This document shows, one piece after another, positions 8,482-15,492 of a stretch of 17,536 nt of DNA. The translations under genes were made by a program, and so were the position numbers. A model generated the notes under the pieces. It ran no database searches, was not told where the DNA came from, and saw only the letters and a program-made list of their open reading frames with translations. This stretch comes from JBFGJY01 sp041576975 (GTDB lineage: Bacteria; Pseudomonadota; Gammaproteobacteria; UBA4575), in contig JBFGJY010000052.1 of the NCBI GenBank assembly GCA_041576975.1, forward strand, positions 1 through 17,536. Reading direction: 5' to 3'. The first letter of the stretch is position 1, and each line of letters opens with the position of its first letter.

Positions 8482-9750
8482 TTATTTATTATTAGCTGCG
8501 ACTGGTCCAGTGATAATAGTGTCTTCAAGTGACACAACATTATTACCAAACGCATTATCCTTCTCTTCAGAAGTTTCATGTAGTAATGCAGACGAATCCA
8601 TTTGAAACAACATCTTATATGGTCCAAATGCTATATGATCTCCATCTTTTAGAACACATTTTTTTATTCGTTTTCCATTAACATATGTACCGTTAGTACT
8701 AATAAGATCTTCAATAAAATAATTGTTTTGAAAACGTATGATTTTTGCATGGTGCCCGCTCACCTTATCATCTTGAGGATGAATGTCATTGGTAGCGATA
8801 CGACCAATTGTAGTTGTAGTTTCAGATATTACATATTCATGCACATTATCTTCTTGCATAGCATCAATTAACTTTGCGACTGCATGGGAATCAACCGCAG
8901 TCGTTGGCTTACTTTTTAAGGCTTTAATCCCGACTCTCTCCTGGTATGGCATCCACTGTAACTCATTTACAGCTTCTTCAATGATGCTTTCAGTAATAAA
9001 TTTTTTGTTATCTGCAAACGCGCAAATTAATGCAGTGTCACAGAGTGTGTTTATTAATCGAGGAATGCCACCTGTATATCGATAGATAAGTGGAATACAT
9101 ATATCACTTATTATTTTCTTTTTTAATCCCGCAACCATGAGTCTGTGTCTGATATAAGCAGCTACTTCATCTTGTTCAAGAGCTGTTATGTGGAAACGGA
9201 ACCGGATGCGTTGCGCAAGTTGTTCCATGCCTGGTGCATCTAGTAGATTTTTTAACTCAGGTTGACCTACTAATATTAAATTTAAGATGCGTTCTTCCTC
9301 GGTTTCCATTCCTGTAAGCATGCGTAATTCTTCAAGTACACGTTTACTTAAATTTTGCGCTTCATCTATAATAAGTATGACCTGTCTACCTTCAGCATAC
9401 TGCTCAACTAAAAAGTTGTTGAGCATATTCATCAGCTCAACTTTACCCGCATTAAAAGGCTCTAAACCAAATTCAAGCAATATGGCTTGAAAAAACTCGA
9501 CTTCATTTAGTTGAGTCTGATAGATACGAGCAATCAGAACTTCCTCATTCACATTGTGTAACAGTTGCTGAATCAGAGTTGTTTTGCCAGACCCAATTTC
9601 TCCCGTAATGACCACAAAGCCATCGCGGTTCCACACGGTATATTCCATATAGGATTTGGCACGAGCATGGGCCTTGCTCAAATATAGGAATTTAGCGTCT
9701 GGAGTCAGCTGAAATGGCTGCCGTTCAAGCCCATAGTGTTGTAAGTACAT
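8482..9750 (-). CDS. ExeA/GspA-like AAA ATPase with C-terminal FHA domain
   Basis: A 422-aa two-domain protein. Residues 1-270 form an ExeA/GspA-type AAA ATPase: N-terminal YGLERQPFQLTPDAKFLYLS is the family signature, GEIGSGKTT (50-58) is Walker A, VILIIDEAQNLS (124-135) is Walker B, and GQPEL (162-166) with RIRFRF (181-186) supply sensor and arginine regions. Residues about 305-385 form a phosphothreonine-binding FHA domain with TIGR (314-317), SGHH (331-334) and STNGTYVNG (351-359). A tail rich in Ser, Glu and Asn follows. ExeA proteins normally end in a peptidoglycan-binding domain after a transmembrane helix. Here no membrane helix is seen, so the protein is probably cytosolic and responds to a phosphorylated partner. 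No secretion genes or Ser/Thr kinase are in the window. The ATG has no clear Shine-Dalgarno. Confidence 0.9.
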   Translation of the reverse strand: MYLQHYGLERQPFQLTPDAKFLYLSKAHARAKSYMEYTVWNRDGFVVITGEIGSGKTTLIQQLLHNVNEEVLIARIYQTQLNEVEFFQAILLEFGLEPFNAGKVELMNMLNNFLVEQYAEGRQVILIIDEAQNLSKRVLEELRMLTGMETEEERILNLILVGQPELKNLLDAPGMEQLAQRIRFRFHITALEQDEVAAYIRHRLMVAGLKKKIISDICIPLIYRYTGGIPRLINTLCDTALICAFADNKKFITESIIEEAVNELQWMPYQERVGIKALKSKPTTAVDSHAVAKLIDAMQEDNVHEYVISETTTTIGRIATNDIHPQDDKVSGHHAKIIRFQNNYFIEDLISTNGTYVNGKRIKKCVLKDGDHIAFGPYKMLFQMDSSALLHETSEEKDNAFGNNVVSLEDTIITGPVAANNK

Positions 9751-9980
9751 CCTTAATTTTTGCTCTTCAGTCGGGTTTAAATTCTCGAAACTCTCTCTAT
9801 TTCACTAGTATTTTCATGCAAATTATAATGCAGGAAGAGGCTGGCTTGGCGATGCAATTCACAAAACGCCTATAAAAAGCATCAACCTGATCTACTAATG
9901 ATGACTTATGAGTTAGATCACAGTCAACTAGCACAGAAATAAGCTATGGTAAGTATGTGGATTTGTTAGGAAAAGTTGGC
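9751..9980. other. Spacer with no other gene
   Basis: This stretch must hold promoters for the minus-strand AAA-FHA gene and the plus-strand 51-aa ORF. I see no convincing consensus promoter. A loose hairpin (GATGC at about 9850 with GCATC at about 9880) has a loop too long to be meaningful. Confidence 0.35.
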
Positions 9981-10136
9981 ATGGATAAGCAAGTAGAAGA
10001 ACTAAATCAAGGAAAAATAAAAGCTGGGCGAGGTGTGGCAAAGAGACGAGAATCAAATTCAAGTAGCAACAATTCGGATGAAAAAAATAAGGACGAAGAT
10101 CGCCCGGATGATCGTGCCCGTAAAGCTGGCTATTAA
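9981..10136 (+). CDS. Small charged protein, 51 aa, uncharacterised
   Basis: A short ORF beginning MDKQVEELNQGKIKAGRG and ending ARKAGY. An AGGAAAA ribosome-binding sequence sits at 9968-9974, about 6-9 bases before the ATG. The product is hydrophilic throughout: Lys, Arg, Asp, Glu, Ser and Asn dominate, with a Ser/Asn tract at 25-32 followed by an acidic-basic mixed tail. No hydrophobic core is visible, so it is probably disordered, perhaps a nucleic-acid or ribosome-associated peptide. It stands alone between two minus-strand genes and converges on the P450 gene with a 9-bp gap. The evidence is the start context and amino-acid bias only; I recognise no family. Confidence 0.5.
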   Translation: MDKQVEELNQGKIKAGRGVAKRRESNSSSNNSDEKNKDEDRPDDRARKAGY

Positions 10137-10145
10137 AACTATATA

Positions 10146-11501
10146 TTAAGCCGCTAGACGATCTACATCCATTTTCATTCCATACTTTGGACGCATTGTA
10201 GTTGCTGCTTGTGGCTCGACTTTATGCCCTGAGGTAAGTCTCAAATGGTAACGTTGTGCAATTAACGCAACAATAAGTTTACTCTGCATAATTGCCATAT
10301 ATGAACCAATGCAGTTTCGATGACCCGCTGCAAAAGGAATATATGCAAATCTCGACCGGCCTACTGAACGATCTTTGTCAAATCGACTTGGATCAAAGGT
10401 GTTAGGGGCTTCCCAATATTGTGGCAAACGATGCGTGACATAAGACGATATTATAATTGTCGTATCTCTAGGGACTTTATAACCCCCAATTAGATGGTCC
10501 TCTAACGCAACACGCGAAAAAGAATGGACAGAGGAATATAAGCGTAACGACTCTTTGATCACTTTTTCCGTATATTCTAGTTTGTTGAGTAATTCAGATG
10601 TTGGATTTTGTTTTCCTAAAATAATATTCACTTCTTGGTATATATGCTGCTTCACGTCTGGATATTTATCGATCACATACATCGTCCAACACAACGACGT
10701 AGCGGTAGTTTCAAATGCGGTTACAAATAGTGTAAGCATTTGATCACGTAAGCTGCGTCTATTTTTTTTAATAAATTTCCGAGCATCATTGTCTTCTATG
10801 ATGTGTTTTAAAAAGCCGATATCTTCATCAATAATTTCTGGGTACTCATCTAGTATTTCATTAACGCATTTATTAAGTTGGTGTAATGCACGCCTAAAGT
10901 TTATTGCTTTCTTTAAGTTGTTTGGTTTTAATAAACTACTTCTTAGATCTGTCATTTCTGGCCAATTCATGCGGATCTGGTTATAAATATTTGCAACTGT
11001 TGAGGCGCGTGGCTTAAAGCCCAGACCCATTACCCATACTCCAGCAAGAAGTTGCATTAATATATTAAATTGATATTCAAGCTCTATTGGCTTATTTGCT
11101 GCAGCATTTTGTTCCCAGCTATCAATAAACTCTGAAGCAAGTTCTGTAATCCAATCTATTTGAGTATCAAGGGACTTGGCAGTAAATTTAGGTTGAGCGA
11201 GGGTGCGTTGACTTTTCCATACATCCCCCTCACTTAATAGCATCCCTTCTCCTATTACCATACGAACTTGTTTATAACGGGTATTTTTCTTGTATTTATC
11301 ATAGTTATCTACAAGAACTTCCTTGATTAGTTTCGGCTCAGATACTAAATAAGAGTAATACGCGCCCATATTGATCCGGGCAATTCCACCATATTCATGC
11401 GCAACTTGTTCTAAGAAGAGCATGGGGTTTTTACGCATCTCGGGTAAACAACCCAATTTGCCCTCGCCTTCTGGACCAGGAGGTAAACTAGGGATAGACA
11501 T
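10146..11501 (-). CDS. Cytochrome P450 monooxygenase
   Basis: A 451-aa soluble bacterial cytochrome P450. The heme-binding loop FAAGHRNCIG places the axial thiolate at about C397. The K-helix ExxR motif is ESLR (about 310-315), the I-helix oxygen-activation segment is TAFETTAT, and the meander holds FDPSRF. There is no N-terminal membrane anchor: the protein begins MSIPSLPPGPEGEGKLGC, a proline-rich start like those of CYP102 or eukaryote-like P450s. The motif layout is closer to the CYP4/CYP102-type group than to CYP101. No ferredoxin or reductase gene lies nearby, so electrons must come from partners encoded elsewhere. The substrate is unknown; fatty acids, alkanes or terpenoids are possible. 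It lies 75 bp downstream of fur on the same strand and could be read from the same transcript. There is no Shine-Dalgarno before the ATG. Confidence 0.93.
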   Translation of the reverse strand: MSIPSLPPGPEGEGKLGCLPEMRKNPMLFLEQVAHEYGGIARINMGAYYSYLVSEPKLIKEVLVDNYDKYKKNTRYKQVRMVIGEGMLLSEGDVWKSQRTLAQPKFTAKSLDTQIDWITELASEFIDSWEQNAAANKPIELEYQFNILMQLLAGVWVMGLGFKPRASTVANIYNQIRMNWPEMTDLRSSLLKPNNLKKAINFRRALHQLNKCVNEILDEYPEIIDEDIGFLKHIIEDNDARKFIKKNRRSLRDQMLTLFVTAFETTATSLCWTMYVIDKYPDVKQHIYQEVNIILGKQNPTSELLNKLEYTEKVIKESLRLYSSVHSFSRVALEDHLIGGYKVPRDTTIIISSYVTHRLPQYWEAPNTFDPSRFDKDRSVGRSRFAYIPFAAGHRNCIGSYMAIMQSKLIVALIAQRYHLRLTSGHKVEPQAATTMRPKYGMKMDVDRLAA

Positions 11502-11576
11502 TATTTAGCAAGCTTATAGAACAACTTGATTATAAGAAAATTAACTAAATTGTGAAGAATAAGTGATTTGAATTTA

Positions 11577-11993
11577 TTATTGTTGACAACTTTCATTATC
11601 ACATATGCCATAAATGATTAGAGAATGATCGGAAATTCGAAAGCCATTTTTTTCAGCGATCTCTTTTTGCTTAGCCTCTATGAATTCATCAACAAATTCA
11701 ACAATTTTCCCACATTTAACACAGATTAAATGATCGTGATGTTTGCCTCGCTCTAATTCAAATACTGCTTGACCTGTTTCAAAATGATGGCGGATAACTA
11801 ACCCCGCGCCCTCGAATTGTGTGAGAACTCTATATATCGTAGCGAGACCAATTTCCTCACCAGTATCAAGTAAAACTCTATAGATATCTTCTGCACTTAG
11901 ATGTCTTTTATCAGAACTTTCAAGAATCTCTAATATTTTCATCCTGGGTAATGTAACTTTTAACCCAGCTCGTTTAAGATCTTGATTTTCCAC
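11577..11993 (-). CDS. fur: Ferric uptake regulator Fur
   Basis: A 138-aa iron-responsive repressor. The N-terminal winged helix has ENQDLKRAGLKVTLPRMKIL and the recognition-helix segment GLATIYRVLTQFEGAGLV, both very close to gammaproteobacterial Fur. The C-terminal dimerisation domain has the metal cluster HHDH (86-89 in TTG numbering), CVKC (92-95) and a second cysteine pair C132/C137. DHSLIIYGIC is the family tail. These features favour Fur over Zur, PerR or Nur. I chose a GTG start because GAAGG lies 6 bases before it; a TTG one codon earlier is the alternative. The gene follows the small secreted-protein gene by 16-19 bp, so it may be read with it, and the P450 lies downstream. No clear Fur box was seen upstream. 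Confidence 0.94.
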   Translation of the reverse strand: MENQDLKRAGLKVTLPRMKILEILESSDKRHLSAEDIYRVLLDTGEEIGLATIYRVLTQFEGAGLVIRHHFETGQAVFELERGKHHDHLICVKCGKIVEFVDEFIEAKQKEIAEKNGFRISDHSLIIYGICDNESCQQ

Positions 11994-12012
11994 CAAATGC
12001 CTTCTCTATTAG

Positions 12013-12402
12013 TTATTTATCGTAAAAATTCTTCTTCTTAAAATATTCAAGGCTTCTTACAAGACTTTTTGTAGCTTGTTCAAAAGTATCATTTAAGTTG
12101 GCAAAACAATATCCACGCAGCCAGGTCTCCAAGTCATCTACCGATTTCTTGTTAACAATACTATAGGTGTTCTCAGCACTAAAATTATGTGAGGTAATAT
12201 AGCCAGACAACCAAGTCAGATAATACGATCGACCCACATCATCCGCATCTACGAAGCTGCGACACGAATCTTTCCCAATTCCTGAAACTAAATATCGCCC
12301 CGCCATATCAACTGCAAAAAGTTTGCTGCTAAAAATAAATAGTAAAACAAACCCAATAATATAGCGTAATGCCAAAGGCATGATTAAGTATTGTTTATGC
12401 AT
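12013..12402 (-). CDS. Small secreted protein, Rap1a/Tai immunity-like
   Basis: A protein of about 130 aa with an N-terminal signal peptide (core IIGFVLLFIF, cleavage near KLFA/VD) and a mature domain of about 95 aa. The mature part contains SCRSF, then YYLTWLSGYITSHN, DLETWLRGYCFANLNDTFEQA and a helical C terminus. The pattern of one cysteine before a WLSGY helix and a second in WL-x-GYC resembles small periplasmic proteins grouped with Rap1a/Tai-type immunity domains; the two cysteines could form a disulphide. I am not certain of the family. The reading frame stays open up to a GTG at 12477, but that codon lies inside a terminator hairpin. ATG 12402 or ATG 12381 is therefore the likely start; neither has a Shine-Dalgarno. 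Fur follows 16-19 bp downstream. Confidence 0.65.
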   Translation of the reverse strand: MHKQYLIMPLALRYIIGFVLLFIFSSKLFAVDMAGRYLVSGIGKDSCRSFVDADDVGRSYYLTWLSGYITSHNFSAENTYSIVNKKSVDDLETWLRGYCFANLNDTFEQATKSLVRSLEYFKKKNFYDK

Positions 12403-12454
12403 AAGTAGAGTGATGTTAGCGATCGAGTAAAAGAAAACTAATAAGAGAGTGTAC

Positions 12455-12700
12455 CCATGAAAAACAAAACCCGCCACGGTGGACGGGTTTATACTTGCCT
12501 TTCTTTGCGTATCGACTTTAGCGTTTATACGTTTTATTAATGACCCAACTAGAGGAGAAAGGGCTGCTAAATGTTCTCTTACGCTAGGCTGATGGTTACA
12601 GAAGTTAGTTAGCTTATAGTTATTGCTCCTTCTGATTTCTCTGCATATCGCCTCTCAACGTTTCAGAGATTTATGGAACCACCAGGTAATAAAGTACCAC
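12455..12700 (-). ncRNA. Candidate structured small RNA or attenuator leader
   Basis: About 200 bases of minus-strand sequence upstream of the terminator hold no credible ORF and several local hairpins. One is TCTCTG/CAGAGA with a 20-base loop (about 12670-12639). Another is GAGAA/TTCTC around an AU-rich loop at about 12578-12555. The segment then runs into the strong terminator. A possible -10-like stretch (TACTTTATT) lies near 12695. I compared it by eye with tmRNA, 6S, RNase P, SRP, glycine, lysine, TPP and FMN elements and it fits none, although the 5' bases resemble the start of gammaproteobacterial 6S RNA. Boundaries are approximate. Confidence 0.4.
12460..12490 (-). terminator. Intrinsic terminator upstream of the Rap1a-like gene
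   Basis: On the minus strand a stem AAACCCG/CGGGTTT (90-84 with 73-67), stacked on CCA/TGG with one bulged base, is followed by TTTTGTTTTT. This is a textbook rho-independent terminator. It lies just before the start of the secreted-protein gene, so it ends either a separate small RNA or an attenuated leader. Confidence 0.8.
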
Positions 12701-12913
12701 AGCTTTACACAAAGAGGTACATTAAAAATGAGGTTAAATTACTTGATGTTTATAGATTTTTAATTAGTAAATATATAAACACATTGAGATTCATGAGGTT
12801 ATGCTAATGATCTATATTTCGTAGCTATAAATAGTAAATAAATAATTGATATTATTACATATAATAAAATAACTCATTGCCTAAATAACTATGCCCGTCA
12901 AGCTGTCCTTATT
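12700..12913. other. AT-rich spacer, no gene seen
   Basis: This is very AT-rich DNA with stop codons in all frames. A weak hairpin TGTCC/GGACA at 12904-12923 overlaps the stop of the FMN reductase gene but has no T tract, so it is a poor terminator. The stretch probably includes the promoter of the downstream minus-strand leader. Confidence 0.4.
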
Positions 12914-13531
12914 TTAAGGGACATGAGAGCCCTTAAGCAGTGACTCCCAGGGGATTGCAGGACCAGACGCCCCTACAAGTAGATTTCGATCTGCTGGGAT
13001 CAGTTTTGTGAAATCTACTAACGCTCTAGCCAATTGATGCAGGCGCTCCAATACACCTTCATTAACTAAGACATTCTCTGAATAATGGTCACTGTTTACA
13101 TAAACCCCACCTGGTAAGGCATGTGCATGAAAAAAACCAAGTAATGGTTTTATTTCATGCTCAATGGCTAAGTAGTGATGCTGTGTAGATCCTGTTACCA
13201 CTATAGCTACTGGTTTACCTACTAACGCATTATTAGGAATGATATCAAAAACGTTTTTCAATATACCCGTGTATGAACCACGGTAGATTGGAGTACCTAT
13301 GATCAGCGCATCCGCACCAATAATCTTATCGATGACTTCCTTAGTCTCACCCTCATAAAGCGCTGGATCCCTACCATCACAAAATTGAACATCGAAATCA
13401 CGAATGTTGATGGTTTGAGTGGCAACAGATTCGTCGTATTCCTTGGCAAAATCCAACGCCTTTTCAACTGCATTAAGCGTTCTTGAACTCGATTTTCTAG
13501 CTGGACTTCCCGAAAGGCCAAGTAAATTCAT
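12914..13531 (-). CDS. NAD(P)H-dependent FMN reductase (SsuE/MsuE-like)
   Basis: A 205-aa flavodoxin-fold oxidoreductase that reduces FMN with NAD(P)H and can hand FMNH2 to a flavin-dependent monooxygenase. GLSGSPARKSSSR (5-17) is the phosphate-binding GSxRxxS loop that contacts FMN. ALIIGTPIYRGSYTGILKNVFD (about 75-96) is the family's flavin-ring and dimer segment, and VAIVVTGSTQHH (about 108-119) is the third FMN contact. The length is typical for SsuE/MsuE (about 190-230). It lies 59 bp downstream of ribBA on the same strand with no terminator between, so FMN precursor supply and FMN use are probably cotranscribed. No two-component monooxygenase is visible in the window, and the name SsuE cannot be assigned firmly. 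The ATG has no clear Shine-Dalgarno. Confidence 0.9.
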   Translation of the reverse strand: MNLLGLSGSPARKSSSRTLNAVEKALDFAKEYDESVATQTINIRDFDVQFCDGRDPALYEGETKEVIDKIIGADALIIGTPIYRGSYTGILKNVFDIIPNNALVGKPVAIVVTGSTQHHYLAIEHEIKPLLGFFHAHALPGGVYVNSDHYSENVLVNEGVLERLHQLARALVDFTKLIPADRNLLVGASGPAIPWESLLKGSHVP

Positions 13532-13590
13532 GCAATAATTTTATGTCTTTATCTGCTACGCAAATATGCTTTTGGATAAAGCCTTATGAC

Positions 13591-14832
13591 TTATTTCCAA
13601 TGTGGGACGATGTTTTTCAGCTCTATGACATGACCCATTTTATCGCGCTTGGTTTTGAGGTAGTTGCGGCGAAATTCACTATCCGTGGGTGAAATCATTG
13701 CAATTCGCTTCACAAGATTAATCTCATATGCCTCCATCCAGTTGCATTTATCAGGATTATTAGTAATCAACTGTAAATTTTGTACGTTTAATGCACGCAA
13801 TATATGGGCGGCCACAGAAAAATCTCGCTGATCAGCTTCAAAACCTAATTCAATATTTGCATCAACCGTATCATAGCCCTGTTCTTGCAGCGCATAAGCT
13901 TTGAGTTTATTCACTAAACCAATGCCACGACCTTCTTCGCGCATATAGAGGATCACTCCACGTTTGCTTTGCTGCACCATTTCCATAGCAATACGGATTT
14001 GTTCACCACAATCACAACGCGCAGAACCGAATACATCACCAGTTAAACACTCCGAATGTATACGAACCAGCACATCATCACCTGGTTCCCAAGTTCCATG
14101 TATCAAAGCAAGATGTTCTTTGTCTGTGTAAATATCTCTAAATGCGCTAAGCTCAAAATCCCCCCAGCAAGTGGGAAGCTGAACTGTAATTTCATGTTCT
14201 ACTCGTGACTCATAGCGTAATCGGTGCTTAATGAGATCTTTTATTGTGAGGACTTTTAAATGATGGCGCTCGGCAAATTCGAATAAATCCGGCAACCTCG
14301 CCATGTTGCCATCTTCTTTCAAGATTTCACAAAGCACACCGGCAGATCTCAATCCGGCCAATTCCATTAAATCAACAGTAGCTTCTGTATGTCCCTCGCG
14401 TCTGAACACGCCACCTTTTGTTGCACGTAGTGGAAAGATATGACCAGGTCGCGCGAAGTCGTTTGCACCGATAGCAGGATCTGCTAAGGCCTTGATTGTC
14501 TTATATCGATCGGCAGCAGATATACCCGTGGTTGTTCCATGTTTATAATCGACTGAGACAGTGAATGGGGTTTCATGTATAGCGCTATTTTCATTGGTAT
14601 CAACCATTAGATCCAAACCGAGCTTTGCAGAACGCCCCTCGGAAATTGCCGCACAGATGAGTCCTCGACCATGAGTAGCCATAAAATTGATCATTTCTGG
14701 CGTACACTTTTCGGCCGCACCAATCAAATCACCTTCGTTTTCACGTGATTCGTCATCCACGACGACCACCAGCTTACCCAGCTTTAAATCGCTTAAGGCT
14801 TCATTGACTGTATTAAAAGTGAATTTGCTCAT
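13591..14832 (-). CDS. ribBA: Bifunctional 3,4-dihydroxy-2-butanone-4-phosphate synthase / GTP cyclohydrolase II
   Basis: A fusion that makes both riboflavin precursors. The N-terminal RibB domain (about 1-205) turns ribulose 5-phosphate into dihydroxybutanone phosphate; its acidic loop is DDESRENEGD, followed by ATHGRGLIC and GHTEATVDL. The C-terminal RibA domain (about 215-410) opens GTP. Its zinc ligands are the cysteine of HSEC and the two of ARCDC, with the same 11/2 spacing as E. coli RibA. EEGRGIGL, GFEADQRDF and TNNPDK are also intact, so this domain should be active, unlike the degenerate RibA half of many RibBA-like fusions. I chose ATG 14832 (MSKFTFNTV) over a TTG five codons earlier, since family proteins begin near there. 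The gene stands apart from ribD, ribE and ribH, and no FMN riboswitch is visible upstream. Confidence 0.95.
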   Translation of the reverse strand: MSKFTFNTVNEALSDLKLGKLVVVVDDESRENEGDLIGAAEKCTPEMINFMATHGRGLICAAISEGRSAKLGLDLMVDTNENSAIHETPFTVSVDYKHGTTTGISAADRYKTIKALADPAIGANDFARPGHIFPLRATKGGVFRREGHTEATVDLMELAGLRSAGVLCEILKEDGNMARLPDLFEFAERHHLKVLTIKDLIKHRLRYESRVEHEITVQLPTCWGDFELSAFRDIYTDKEHLALIHGTWEPGDDVLVRIHSECLTGDVFGSARCDCGEQIRIAMEMVQQSKRGVILYMREEGRGIGLVNKLKAYALQEQGYDTVDANIELGFEADQRDFSVAAHILRALNVQNLQLITNNPDKCNWMEAYEINLVKRIAMISPTDSEFRRNYLKTKRDKMGHVIELKNIVPHWK

Positions 14833-14945
14833 TCCTAGCCCACACAATCATTTAAGTAATTCATGAAATAGTAAAATACATATCAGTATTTTGCACGTGC
14901 TGAATAACCCTTTGATATATCAGTAAAGATCGCCTGTCCATTACA

Positions 14946-15010
14946 TGGTGCCCGAGGCCGGACACGAGGCGGCAAGGAGAATTATCTCCGAGGCATTTTT
15001 AAATCTGAAT
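14946..15010 (-). pseudogene. Degenerate 3' half of a tRNA-Leu(UAA)-like gene
   Basis: Read on the minus strand, this runs from an anticodon-loop-like TTTAAAA through a long variable arm GGAGA-TAAT-TCTCC, as in class II tRNAs. A T-arm GCCGC/CCGGC follows whose loop has lost the invariant TTCGA. It ends with acceptor strand CTCGGGC and ACCA. No D-arm or matching 5' acceptor GCCCGAG is found upstream, so it cannot be a working tRNA. It resembles gammaproteobacterial tRNA-Leu. Confidence 0.6.
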
Positions 15011-15251
15011 TAGTATTTGTGCAGGATTGCGCGCACTTGTAAGTACTTGATTTTTTATGGTGTGAATAGCGGTTTGTGATTTGAGGCAATTTGGTGTAAC
15101 AGTGAGTGCCTCTTAAATTTTATATCAAATCATAAATTCGCCACATTCGTTGTTATCTGTATTGAATTTAATTTAATTAGTTTACAAAATAGTGAGTTAA
15201 GCAACAATTATCTAGTAATTTCTAGACATATTCTGTCCCTTGCGATAAGGT

Positions 15252-15274
15252 GTTTGCGGTCCAAATCCGTAAAC
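15252..15274 (+). promoter_or_regulatory. Leader hairpin directly before the small membrane-protein gene
   Basis: An 8-bp stem GTTTGCGG (15252-15259) with CCGTAAAC (15267-15274), including one G-U pair, closes a 7-base loop. It ends 11 bases before the AAGGAGG ribosome-binding site. It may stabilise the leader or tune translation. Confidence 0.45.
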
Positions 15275-15294
15275 AATAATAATAAGGAGGAGCT

Positions 15295-15426
15295 ATGGAC
15301 AGAGTTCGATCTGAACTATTAAGACACCTATCCCTAATGGCAATCCTTTTAGCAATAGCAGTTCCAATTGCACTTTTCATAACATTTATTGCTTCAGCTT
15401 TAAACAAAGTAATAGGCACTATGTGA
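15295..15426 (+). CDS. Small single-helix membrane protein, 43 aa
   Basis: A 43-codon ORF starting MDRVRSELLRHLSLMAIL. It has a near-consensus ribosome-binding site AAGGAGG (15284-15290) four bases before the ATG, the best in the window. The N-terminal 12 residues carry three Arg and one His, then residues about 14-36 form one continuous hydrophobic helix. A short tail NKVIGTM follows. By the positive-inside rule the N terminus should face the cytoplasm. Such small proteins often act as toxins of type I systems, as membrane regulators or as subunits of larger complexes; nothing here decides which. It lies between two tRNA-Leu remnants and behind a hairpin leader. The opposite-strand frame across it lacks a ribosome-binding site. 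I recognise no family. Confidence 0.65.
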   Translation: MDRVRSELLRHLSLMAILLAIAVPIALFITFIASALNKVIGTM

Positions 15427-15433
15427 AGAGCTT

Positions 15434-15492
15434 TGGTGCCCGAGACCGAACTCGAACCGGCACATAGAATTATTTACGATGGACTATAAGCC
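15434..15492 (-). pseudogene. Second tRNA-Leu-like 3' half
   Basis: On the minus strand this has a variable-arm-like segment TAAATAATTCTA, an intact-looking T-arm GCCGG TTCGAGT TCGGT (two G-U pairs), acceptor strand CTCGGGC and terminal ACCA. Its last 12 bases match the first copy exactly, and the central AATAATTCT region is shared. The anticodon arm and 5' half are not recognisable. A further short echo, TGGTGCCC, lies at 15493-15500. Confidence 0.55.

Larger units (their letters stand above)
14848..15294. other. Gene-poor region with tRNA remnant and hairpins
   Basis: No protein gene is supported before the small ORF at 15295. The stretch holds a degenerate tRNA-Leu 3' half, a hairpin GAGGCA/TGCCTC (about 15082-15117, 18-base loop) and a leader hairpin just before the small ORF. 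The minus-strand frame 15222-15419 is a shadow of that ORF. Confidence 0.5.

Noticed and set aside
11994..12020. Fur box upstream of fur
   Set aside because: No GATAAT-type 19-bp palindrome is visible by eye.
12490..12720. tmRNA, 6S RNA or glycine riboswitch
   Set aside because: There is no CCA-ended tRNA-like domain or tag frame, no 3' strand pairing with the 6S-like 5' bases, and no glycine-aptamer core beyond a chance GGAGCAA.
13303..13521. Minus-strand 72-aa ORF inside the FMN reductase gene
   Set aside because: It is a frame shadow; the FMN reductase frame carries all family motifs.
14848..15000. FMN riboswitch upstream of ribBA
   Set aside because: None of the conserved RFN segments was found; the GGCC-rich part is explained better by a tRNA-Leu 3' half.
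15222..15419. Minus-strand 65-aa ORF
   Set aside because: It has no ribosome-binding site, and it is antisense to a small ORF with a very strong one; its composition looks like a reverse reading of a hydrophobic helix.
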